A stretch of DNA of 64,000 bases. Source: an uncultured Eubacterium sp. (GTDB lineage Bacteria > Bacillota > Clostridia > Lachnospirales > Lachnospiraceae). The translations under genes and the position numbers were made by a program. Shown here in pieces: positions 18,611 to 24,807 of this stretch (its first letter is position 1; every line of letters begins with the position of its first letter). The notes under the pieces were generated by a model, which did no database searches, had not been told where the DNA came from, and saw nothing but the letters and a program-made list of their open reading frames with translations. The stretch is from positions 1 through 64,000 of the forward strand of contig CAJTXO010000008.1 in assembly GCA_910583555.1 (NCBI GenBank). Direction: 5' to 3'.

Positions 18611-18648
18611 GGCAGGAGAGAAATTTCAAAAGCCATTTCTCTCCTGCC
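18611..18648 (-). promoter_or_regulatory. Perfect intercistronic hairpin between precursor and export genes
   Basis: A 14-bp perfect inverted repeat (arms 18611-18624 and 18635-18648, 10-base loop) sits between the stop of the second precursor and the adaptor start. No U-run follows, so it is more likely a partial block to transcription or a 3' stabiliser giving higher precursor than transporter levels, as in other bacteriocin operons. That role is inferred. Confidence 0.7.
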
Positions 18649-18675
18649 ATCTGTCCGTTTCCAAAACGACTGGCT

Positions 18676-19005
18676 TTATTGATACACGCCGATCACAAAA
18701 CAGCCGCCTTTTTTATCAAATTCACCAAAAAGGGTACATCCGGCATTGGTCAAAAAACATCCCCCGGCACCGCCTGCCACTTCCGCAAGTTCATCCTCTT
18801 GTATCTCGCCTTCTTTTCTTTCTCCTGTAAGTGCTTTGAAATCATCATCGGTGATTTCGTATCCGAATTTCTTCCCGATCTTTATGATCTCTTTTTTCAC
18901 TTCTTCGGGCTTCATCCCGCCCGCTTTTTCATTGGCCGCAACAAGTTGATCTTTCATTTCCTTGTTACGCTCCGCCTCTTCGTAAAATTTCTTTAACTGG
19001 TTCAT
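18676..19005 (-). CDS. Nif11-type leader RiPP precursor with Cys-containing core
   Basis: Peptide precursor of 109 residues. The leader (1-79) is of Nif11 type: an amphipathic charged helix (FYEEAERNKEMKDQLVAA), a middle segment FGYEITDDDFKAL, and the ending EDELAEVAGG at residues 70-79. Cleavage after Gly79 by the C39 transporter would release a 30-residue core, rich in Gly and hydrophobic residues, with Cys at 83, 90 and 102 and a Tyr-Gln end. The cysteines are plausible sites for radical SAM thioether formation. A strong AAGGAGG lies upstream. It follows the other precursor by 25 bases and precedes the intercistronic hairpin. Mature product and target are unknown. Confidence 0.88.
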   Translation of the reverse strand: MNQLKKFYEEAERNKEMKDQLVAANEKAGGMKPEEVKKEIIKIGKKFGYEITDDDFKALTGERKEGEIQEDELAEVAGGAGGCFLTNAGCTLFGEFDKKGGCFVIGVYQ

Positions 19006-19030
19006 GTTTTCGTCCTCCTTCTACCTTATT

Positions 19031-19342
19031 TTAGTTGAACCTTTTACTTCCACCCTTTGACCCCCGCCTTGTGGCATCCGGGTTGTTGAGCAGATCATAA
19101 ATGCTGAAACCGAGTCCGATCCAATCCATCGCATCGGCACCTCCTGCGACGTCTTCTAGCTGCTCACTGTCAAGCTTTTGTCCTGCAAAGTCTTCTTTCT
19201 TCAGTTCGATCCCAAACTCGTTCTCAAACCTCTGCAGTTCGTTTCCCGCCTCTTCCTCCGAAAGATTGCCGATCTTCTTGAACCGCTCTCTGGCGTCCTC
19301 ATTTTCTTTCAGCAGTTTTTCCAAAGCCTCTTTACTGTCCAT
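19031..19342 (-). CDS. Nif11-type leader RiPP precursor with Cys-free core
   Basis: Second precursor, 103 residues. The leader (1-68) matches the Nif11 pattern: KLLKENEDARERFKKIG, then FENEFGIELKKEDFAG, and the ending EQLEDVAGG at about 60-68. Cleavage after Gly68 gives a 35-residue core with no Cys. Its first half is hydrophobic (DWIGLGFSIYDLL) and its second half basic and Gly/Ser-rich (TRRGSKGGSKR). The core is unrelated to that of its neighbour, so the pair may be a two-component product or two separate ones. Strong ribosome site GGAAGGAGGTGAG. It starts four bases after the radical SAM stop, so maturase and precursors are tightly coupled. Confidence 0.85.
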   Translation of the reverse strand: MDSKEALEKLLKENEDARERFKKIGNLSEEEAGNELQRFENEFGIELKKEDFAGQKLDSEQLEDVAGGADAMDWIGLGFSIYDLLNNPDATRRGSKGGSKRFN

Positions 19343-19346
19343 GTCC

Positions 19347-20738
19347 TCACCTCCTTCCTGCCTGTTCTACGGTTTCTTTTATCTTATTTTCATAACCGCC
19401 ATTAAAAAATGTACACAGGACCGGTGAATGCCCGTACAGTCCGAAGCCCTCGATCAGGCTCATCGCCCTGCAGCCACCCTGGCACAGTTCCCTGTGCGCA
19501 CATGTTGCGCAGTCCGAATTCCGGCCAAGGATTTCCGCTGTTTTCATATCCGCAATCCGAAAAAATGCGTTGTCTGCGCCGCTATAAACCTGACTCAGCG
19601 TTTCGGTATGAAGATCCGGCATTTCCTTTTCAACCTCCGAATCGGTCATAGCCGCGCACGGAAGAAGTTTTCCATGTGGCAGCAGGTAAGGATCAAAGCG
19701 GCATGTGCCACAGCAACGTCCCTCCCCATGTTCAGAAAGCGCCTCCCTTACATACGGCGAATACCACTTGTCCGGTTCATGCGCGGGACAGGAAAAGAAC
19801 CCGTCGAGCTGTATAAAACAAGGCGCTCCATCTTTTACATAAGCACGGATCATACTGAGATACACGTCATACAATTCTCTTGTTCCTACCTGCCTGCGCC
19901 CCTCTTTCCTCCACTCACCGGCCTCATAAATGAGTGATGTCTTCCAGTAATCAACGCCCAGCCGTTTTAACAATTCATAGGTATCCATGAGACAATCTAT
20001 ATTTCCATCATAAACAGCTGTCTCGATCATAATGGGAAATCCGTATTCCTTCAGCATCCTTATGACACTGGCTGCCTGTTCCCCTGCGCCTTTTTTAGCT
20101 CTCAGCCAATCATGTCCATCGACGCCGTCAAAACTGATGACAAAATTCGGACAAAGCCCCATACTCCGAAAACGATCTGCGATCCTCTCTGTCAGAAGCG
20201 TCCCATTTGTGTAAATATGGGAAACGGCAATTCCTTTTTTCGAAAACATTTCCAGGAGAGTCCAAATATCCTCGCGCAGGAACGGCTCGCCTCCTGTGAT
20301 CGAAACGGCCGGCACTCCAGCGAGATCCATCTGTTCAATGACCTGCAGACACTCCGCCGTTGACATATCCTTGTACTTGTAATCCGGCGCGCTCATATAG
20401 CAGTGACGGCATTTTAGATTACATCTGCCGGTAACCGACCAGTGCAAACTGCTGATAAAAAGGTTTTCGGCCTTTTTGTATTCCTGTACCCGGTCTATCC
20501 CTTTTTGTCCCTGCGAGAATTGCACGATCCCCCATTCATGCAGGTGAGCCAGCCTCTCTTTTTGTTGTTGAGTCAGATATACGGCACTAAAATCGATCGT
20601 TCCGCTGCATAGTTCTAACAGTAAAAAAGTGCTGCGGTCTAATATTTCCGTGCGTCCGTTTTTCCGGTCAGCAAGCACGTATGGGTAATCTTGATATCCG
20701 CGCAGCATGTACTCTTTCGACAGACTGACATAGTTCAT
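19347..20738 (-). CDS. Radical SAM/SPASM peptide maturase
   Basis: Enzyme of 463 residues that probably modifies one or both precursors. The N-terminal 95 residues resemble a PqqD-like peptide-binding domain. The radical SAM core (about 97-290) has the cluster motif C-x3-C-x2-C at Cys106, 110 and 113 (GRCNLKCRHCYM) and the SAM-binding GGEP (VSITGGEPFLRED). The C-terminal SPASM region has cysteines in GRCCGTCRFD, LLPC and CATCAHRELCQGGC for extra iron-sulfur clusters. Such maturases make thioether or carbon-carbon links in RiPPs. It is the first gene of the operon, with GGGAGG before the ATG, immediately downstream of the palindromic promoter region. Confidence 0.93.
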   Translation of the reverse strand: MNYVSLSKEYMLRGYQDYPYVLADRKNGRTEILDRSTFLLLELCSGTIDFSAVYLTQQQKERLAHLHEWGIVQFSQGQKGIDRVQEYKKAENLFISSLHWSVTGRCNLKCRHCYMSAPDYKYKDMSTAECLQVIEQMDLAGVPAVSITGGEPFLREDIWTLLEMFSKKGIAVSHIYTNGTLLTERIADRFRSMGLCPNFVISFDGVDGHDWLRAKKGAGEQAASVIRMLKEYGFPIMIETAVYDGNIDCLMDTYELLKRLGVDYWKTSLIYEAGEWRKEGRRQVGTRELYDVYLSMIRAYVKDGAPCFIQLDGFFSCPAHEPDKWYSPYVREALSEHGEGRCCGTCRFDPYLLPHGKLLPCAAMTDSEVEKEMPDLHTETLSQVYSGADNAFFRIADMKTAEILGRNSDCATCAHRELCQGGCRAMSLIEGFGLYGHSPVLCTFFNGGYENKIKETVEQAGRR

Positions 20739-20783
20739 GGCGCTTCCTCCCTTTGACTTGGTTTGTTTTTAAAACTTAAAGTC

Positions 20784-20854
20784 ATTATATCGTTTTTTAA
20801 CGATAAATAAGTGCGTTTACACACTTATTTATCGTTTCTTTTGGCATTTGTCAA
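20784..20854 (-). promoter_or_regulatory. Promoter region of the peptide operon
   Basis: Two overlapping candidates on the minus strand. The first has perfect TTGACA (20849-20854), a 17-base spacer and a weak TAAATA (20826-20831) inside the palindrome's right arm. The second has perfect TATAAT (20784-20789) but no good -35; the palindrome's left arm lies where the -35 would be. The transcript then runs about 50-80 bases to the maturase start. The layout suggests that a DNA-binding protein on the palindrome controls both. Confidence 0.6.
20799..20836. repeat. 15-bp perfect inverted repeat, likely operator
   Basis: Arms aacgataaataagtg (20799-20813) and its exact complement (20822-20836) are separated by eight bases. 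It is AT-rich and placed over promoter elements, as expected of a dimeric regulator's site; the AT-rich stem has no proper T-run, so it is not a convincing terminator. No regulator gene is adjacent. Confidence 0.7.
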
Positions 20855-20890
20855 CTACTATTTTTAGAAATTTTTGAACTTTTTTGGTTG

Positions 20891-20940
20891 AAACAAAAAC
20901 AGGGAAAACGGCGGCTCGAAATGAGTCGCCGTCTCCCTGT
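20891..20940 (-). terminator. Rho-independent terminator upstream of the peptide operon
   Basis: The inverted repeat acaggga...tccctgt encloses a GC-rich inner stem (cggcg/cgccg; 20899-20940). On the minus strand it is followed by TTTTTGTTT, so it ends transcripts from the small genes at 21.1-22.1 kb. The bases between here and 21085 hold no gene that I can support; the whole stretch 20739-21084 is otherwise regulatory. Confidence 0.85.
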
Positions 20941-21084
20941 TAGTAACTTTTCATGGAACTTAACAGGTACCTTTCCTATTTGTCAAGAGTTTTTTTTAAA
21001 CTTAGCATTAAAAAAAGAGCAAACCACCAGACAGCAATCAGCCCCTTAAAAATTTACATCGTTTCATCATCAAATATTGTCAGC

Positions 21085-21213
21085 TTATTTCTCCGTAGAA
21101 TGGCATAAAACATGCGAATGCCCATTCTTATCCTCTATTTTTAAATTCCGCACATTATTTTCCCCCTGTGGCAGGGCAATATTGAGTTTATGGTTGTAAA
21201 TTGTTTCATCCAT
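21085..21213 (-). CDS. Small hypothetical protein downstream of the 78-residue unknown
   Basis: Protein of 42 residues starting MDETIYNHKLN. Chosen because GGAGG stands seven bases before this ATG and the ATG overlaps the end of the preceding gene by eight bases, an arrangement typical of coupled pairs. No motif is recognised. It is short enough to be the N-terminal remnant of a longer protein. The next stop is clean and no continuing frame is seen further downstream before the terminator at 20891-20940. Confidence 0.45.
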   Translation of the reverse strand: MDETIYNHKLNIALPQGENNVRNLKIEDKNGHSHVLCHSTEK

Positions 21214-21442
21214 GTACCTCCACCATCCCCATTTGAAACACATTGTCCGGCGTCGTATATCTTGAAATAATTTCTCCATCCAGCATCCGTTTCGTAAGTT
21301 CCCCTTTTGACAAATCTGTATATTTCACAACCGCTGATTCGATTGATACCCCATCATCATTTAAATACTTAACTTCTACCAGACCAACCCACTGATCAGG
21401 GTACTGCATCTGAATCTCCTGCCATGTCAATCGTTCTGTCAT
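21206..21442 (-). CDS. Small conserved-looking hypothetical protein
   Basis: Protein of 78 residues beginning MTERLTWQEIQMQYPDQWVG. It is acidic and soluble, with an alternating pattern (VGLVEVKYLNDDGVSIESAVV) and a tail YTTPDNVFQMGMVEV that resembles small proteins often seen in Firmicutes next to mobile or toxin-antitoxin loci. That resemblance is from memory and unverified. The start at 21442 is preferred to 21460 because GGCGGTGAT precedes it. It overlaps the following 42-residue frame. Function is unknown. Confidence 0.6.
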   Translation of the reverse strand: MTERLTWQEIQMQYPDQWVGLVEVKYLNDDGVSIESAVVKYTDLSKGELTKRMLDGEIISRYTTPDNVFQMGMVEVHG

Positions 21443-21709
21443 AGTATCACCGCCTCTCAAAGTTTTCTTAGTGATAAGATTCTGCGACTATCTCATCGGC
21501 AGGGAAACCGTAAGGACGCTAAGCGTGGATGGCTTATCTGACAGGGAAATCAACTCTCTGGCAGAAATTGTTGCCATTATGAAAGAAAAAAAGTAAAATA
21601 TATACCCCGAATCCGGGAATGTGCCGCTGCCTTCCGAAAAGAATGCCTGAACAGGCAGGGCAGACTTCCCAAACAGCAAAAGACTGAACCAGTTCAACTT
21701 CAGGGACCA

Positions 21710-21900
21710 TCAATTCCACTCCGATACCTCCCCATTACAGCAAAAGCAGATGAATACCCCTGACCTCTTATCAAATGTCTTAACCTCATACCCCTTTCCT
21801 CGGTTATAAGCATATAATATACAATCCACAAAATCCAGATTTTGTTCTGCAAATATTTCCAACCCCAACCTTACTACCTGTTCCTCAGGGATATTGACTT
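21710..21900 (-). pseudogene. C-terminal remnant of a PIN-domain toxin
   Basis: About 60 residues from VNIPEEQVVRLGLEIF through DFVDCILYAYNRGKGYEVKTFDKR match the C-terminal third of PIN-domain ribonuclease toxins, including the acidic DFVDC and TFDKR elements. The N-terminal two thirds, with the first catalytic Asp, are missing: the frame runs straight out of the end of the upstream antitoxin-like gene. This looks like an internal deletion that joined antitoxin 3' end and toxin 3' end. Not expected to be toxic. Confidence 0.65.
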
Positions 21901-22119
21901 CTGAACCACCGCCTTTTCCCATGCAGTCTTTTCTTTTTTCCACAATTCGATGTCCGCATACTCAGAAAGCAAACCTCTGGCAGAATGTTCTTTTCTGATA
22001 GGCATCCCCTCAATAAACTCATCCAGCACAGTAATAATTACCTTCTGGTTCTTCTTTGCCTGAATCGCCTCTAAAGTCTGTATCTTCTGTCCATCGTAAT
22101 ACCCATGTAATGCCAGCAT
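21874..22119 (-). CDS. Antitoxin-like protein of a broken toxin-antitoxin pair
   Basis: Protein of about 81 residues starting MLALHGYYDGQKIQTL. The HGYYDGQ...KKNQKVIITVLDEF segment and the C-terminal ...SARGLLSEYADIELWKKEKTAWEKA resemble small antitoxins found beside PIN toxins in Lachnospiraceae: a beta-rich N-terminal part followed by a toxin-wrapping helix. An ATG at 22140 is in frame; neither start has a strong ribosome site. Its end overlaps the PIN remnant. The final residues (VVQKSISLRNR) look altered by the fusion point. The locus is probably decaying. Confidence 0.55.
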   Translation of the reverse strand: MLALHGYYDGQKIQTLEAIQAKKNQKVIITVLDEFIEGMPIRKEHSARGLLSEYADIELWKKEKTAWEKAVVQKSISLRNR

Positions 22120-22184
22120 ACCAAATCTTGACAAGCACATCTTACTGTTCTGGCCTTATGGCAGATCTTACAGCGCCTTATAGA

Positions 22185-22228
22185 ACAAAAAAGAGAGCAA
22201 ATCAGACAAAACCAAATCCGATCTGCTC
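22185..22228 (-). terminator. Rho-independent terminator after the GGGtGRT gene
   Basis: On the minus strand GAGCAGATCGGA and TCTGATTTGCTC form a stem (22195-22228), followed by TCTTTTTTGTT. It lies about 110 bases past the GGGtGRT stop. Confidence 0.85.
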
Positions 22229-22286
22229 CCATATGAAACTGCTTCTTCACAACAGTTAGCGGGTTCTACACCATTTTACTAGCACT

Positions 22287-22343
22287 TCCAATGGCAATTA
22301 AAATTTCCAAAGGCAATTAAAATTCCCAACGACAATTAGAACT
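22287..22343. repeat. 19-bp degenerate tandem repeat at the GGGtGRT stop codon
   Basis: Three end-to-end copies of a 19-bp unit (tccaatggcaattaaaatt, then two variants). The copy at 22325-22343 contains the gene's last codons and stop; the other two extend downstream. Same pattern as at the ends of greA and the response-regulator gene. Confidence 0.75.
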
Positions 22344-23346
22344 TCCCATTATCTGCCGCTTCCTGGATCGAAACCGCTACCGCTACCGTCATACCAACCA
22401 TCGGGTTATTTCCTGCGCCGATGAGTCCCATCATCTCAACGTGTGCCGGTACGGACGAAGAACCTGCGAACTGCGCGTCGCTGTGCATACGTCCGAGTGT
22501 ATCCGTCATACCGTAAGAAGCCGGGCCTGCTGCCATATTGTCCGGGTGGAGCGTACGTCCGGTTCCACCGCCGGATGCTACGGAGAAATACTTCTTATCC
22601 TGCTCGAGGCATTCCTTTTTATATGTACCTGCTACCGGGTGCTGGAAACGGGTCGGGTTCGTCGAGTTACCTGTGATCGAAACATCCACGCCCTCTCTGT
22701 GCATGATCGCAACGCCTTCCTGTACGTCATTCGCGCCATAGCAGTTTACTTTGGAGCGGAGTCCTTCGGAATATGAAATGCGGGACACCTCTTTCACCGT
22801 ATTCGTATACGGGTCGTATTCGGTCTCGACAAACGTAAAGCCGTTGATACGGGAAATGATCTGTGCCGCGTCTTTTCCCAGTCCGTTCAAAATGACGCGG
22901 AGAGGTTTTTTACGCACTTTGTTTGCTTTCTCAGCAATTCCGATCGCGCCTTCCGCTGCGGCAAACGACTCATGGCCGGCAAGGAAACAGAAGCACTCGG
23001 TCTCTTCCTCGAGGAGCATCTTGCCCAGGTTTCCATGTCCCAAACCTACTTTACGGGTATCGGCAACCGAACCCGGGATACAAAATGCCTGCAGTCCCTC
23101 TCCGATTGCTGCGGCTGCGTCCGCTGCCCTCTTGCAGCCCTTTTTGATCGCGATCGCAGCGCCTACCGTGTAAGCCCAGCACGCGTTCTCAAAACAGATC
23201 GGCTGAATGCCTTTGATCTGATCGTATACGTTCAGACCGGCATCTTTCGTGATCTTCTCCGCCTCTTCAATCGAGGAGATGCCGTATTCGTTCAACACGC
23301 TGTTGATTTTATCTATTCTTCTTTCATATGATTCAAATAAAGCCAT
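22336..23346 (-). CDS. GGGtGRT protein
   Basis: Member of the GGGtGRT family, named for the signature GGGTGRT, here SVASGGGTGRTLHPDN near residue 255. It has 336 residues, normal for the family. No membrane segment or signal peptide is seen. The family is uncharacterised but recurrently lies next to a NifU/IscU-like scaffold protein, as it does here (20 bases apart, AAGGAGG before the start), so a role in iron-sulfur metabolism is inferred from context only. A tandem repeat covers its stop codon and a terminator follows. Confidence 0.93.
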   Translation of the reverse strand: MALFESYERRIDKINSVLNEYGISSIEEAEKITKDAGLNVYDQIKGIQPICFENACWAYTVGAAIAIKKGCKRAADAAAAIGEGLQAFCIPGSVADTRKVGLGHGNLGKMLLEEETECFCFLAGHESFAAAEGAIGIAEKANKVRKKPLRVILNGLGKDAAQIISRINGFTFVETEYDPYTNTVKEVSRISYSEGLRSKVNCYGANDVQEGVAIMHREGVDVSITGNSTNPTRFQHPVAGTYKKECLEQDKKYFSVASGGGTGRTLHPDNMAAGPASYGMTDTLGRMHSDAQFAGSSSVPAHVEMMGLIGAGNNPMVGMTVAVAVSIQEAADNGKF

Positions 23347-23366
23347 TATTTCGTTACCTCCTTTTA

Positions 23367-24074
23367 TTATTTTGCGACTTCTTCATCCGTTCTCGGATCG
23401 ATGAGCTTAACGGCGTCATCCACACGGCCATACTGACCGCAGGCTTTCTCGTAAGCCGTATTCGGGTCATCACCCTTCTTGATAAAGTCAGTCATTTTAC
23501 CGAGGCTAACGAATTTATAACCAATGATCAAATCATCTTTGTCCAAAGCAATGGCTGTTACATAACCCTCTGCCATCTCCAGATAGCGCGGGCCTTTTTT
23601 GAGCGTACCGTACATTGTACCAACCTGGGAACGAAGACCTTTTCCGAGATCTTCCAGACCGGCGCCGATGGCAAGACCGTCCTCCGAAAAAGCACTCTGG
23701 GAACGTCCGTAAACGATCTGAAGGAACAACTCTCTCATCGCGGTATTGATCGCGTCGCACACAAGGTCGGTGTTCAGCGCTTCAAGCACCGTGCGTCCCG
23801 GAAGGATCTCGGCAGCCATCGCAGCGGAATGCGTCATACCGGAACAGCCGATCGTCTCCACGAGAGCTTCCTGGATGATACCTTCTTTTACGTTAAGAGT
23901 CAGTTTGCAGGCTCCCTGCTGCGGTGCACACCAGCCTACACCGTGTGTAAAACCGGAAATGTCTTTAACTTCTTTTGCCTTTACCCATTTTGCTTCTTCT
24001 GGGATCGGTGCGCAGCCGTGGCTGACACCCTGAGCAACTGGGCACATGTTTTCTACTTCCTGTGAATAAATCAT
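23367..24074 (-). CDS. NifU/IscU-like iron-sulfur cluster scaffold protein
   Basis: Cytoplasmic protein of 235 residues with an IscU/NifU N-terminal-type core. Candidate cluster-ligand cysteines occur in GVGWCAPQQGACK and VETIGCSGMTHSA. A longer C-terminal part (about 120-235) is typical of the clostridial type that is paired with GGGtGRT proteins, rather than of short IscU. It probably holds or delivers iron-sulfur clusters, but no cysteine desulfurase is in the window. It has its own promoter overlapping the end of the preceding gene and a GAAAGGAG ribosome site; GGGtGRT follows in the same operon. Confidence 0.88.
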   Translation of the reverse strand: MIYSQEVENMCPVAQGVSHGCAPIPEEAKWVKAKEVKDISGFTHGVGWCAPQQGACKLTLNVKEGIIQEALVETIGCSGMTHSAAMAAEILPGRTVLEALNTDLVCDAINTAMRELFLQIVYGRSQSAFSEDGLAIGAGLEDLGKGLRSQVGTMYGTLKKGPRYLEMAEGYVTAIALDKDDLIIGYKFVSLGKMTDFIKKGDDPNTAYEKACGQYGRVDDAVKLIDPRTDEEVAK

Positions 24075-24116
24075 GTCGATTGTAACTCCTTTCTTACCTC
24101 TTCAAATTCTCACTTA

Positions 24117-24145
24117 ATCGTACAATATTTTGCTAAAATTGTCAA
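24117..24145 (-). promoter_or_regulatory. Promoter of the NifU-GGGtGRT operon
   Basis: Minus-strand TTGACA (24140-24145), 17-base spacer, TACGAT (24117-24122), about 43 bases upstream of the NifU-like start. The -35 overlaps the stop codon of the upstream gene. Confidence 0.75.
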
Positions 24146-24807
24146 TATTTCTGCACGATTTCGCCCTGTTTCTTATAAATACTCCCGCCCGGCACGTATC
24201 CGCGCACCGAAGAGAGCGGATATACGTTTGTGTGGCTGCCGATCACCGTGCCGGGATTTAAAATGCTGCCGCATCCGACCTCGACAAAACTGCCGAGAAC
24301 GGCGCCCATTTTCTTCCGGCCGGTCTTCACCTTTTCGCCGCCGCAGCGGATCTCCACGAGCGTCTTATCCGACTTGACATTGGAGGTGATCGAACCGGCC
24401 CCCATATGGGACTTATAGCCGAGCAGCGAATCCCCGACGTAATTGTAGTGGGGTACCTGCACGCCGTCGAACAGGATGACATTTTTCAGTTCCGTGGAAT
24501 TTCCCACGACAGCCCCTTTCCCGACGATCGCATTCCCGCGGATAAACGCGCAGTGCCTCACCTCGGCCTCCTCGTCGATGATAGCCGGCCCGTTCAGGCA
24601 CGCGCTCGGGGTTACGACGGCGCTCTTCGCGATCCATATATCATCCCCGCGCCGTTCAAACCGGTCCGCCGGCAAACTTTCCCCCAGTCTGACGATAAAC
24701 TCCCCGATATGGGGCAGTACGTCATACGGATATTCATACTGCGCGATCAGCTCCCACGCGATCGTCTTATGGTCCTCAAATAACTCGATGTTCGTCAACT
24801 CTTTCAC
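24142..24807 (-). CDS. Left-handed beta-helix (GlmU C-terminal-like) acyl/nucleotidyl transferase-related protein
   Basis: Protein of 221 residues built largely from hexapeptide repeats (VVTPSACLNGPAIID..., IVGKGAVVGNSTELKNVIL, GYKSHMGAGSITSNVKSD, VEVGCGSILNPGTVIGS), about residues 65-205. It resembles the acetyltransferase half of GlmU and is often annotated as a UDP-N-acetylglucosamine pyrophosphorylase-related protein, but the pyrophosphorylase domain is absent. An N-terminal helical part (1-60) precedes the helix. Starts with GTG overlapping the topB stop (GTGA), so the two are coupled. A sugar-nucleotide or N-acetyl transfer role is possible but unproven. Confidence 0.8.
   Translation of the reverse strand: MKELTNIELFEDHKTIAWELIAQYEYPYDVLPHIGEFIVRLGESLPADRFERRGDDIWIAKSAVVTPSACLNGPAIIDEEAEVRHCAFIRGNAIVGKGAVVGNSTELKNVILFDGVQVPHYNYVGDSLLGYKSHMGAGSITSNVKSDKTLVEIRCGGEKVKTGRKKMGAVLGSFVEVGCGSILNPGTVIGSHTNVYPLSSVRGYVPGGSIYKKQGEIVQKY

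Noticed and set aside
20799..20836. Palindrome as a rho-independent terminator
   Set aside because: The stem is AT-rich and no T-run of proper length follows on either strand; overlap with promoter elements favours an operator.
21486..21596. Short plus-strand tail ending ...IVAIMKEKK
   Set aside because: Looks like the end of a coding sequence, but no start, ribosome site or homologous upstream part could be found; the stretch 21443-21709 otherwise shows nothing that I can support.
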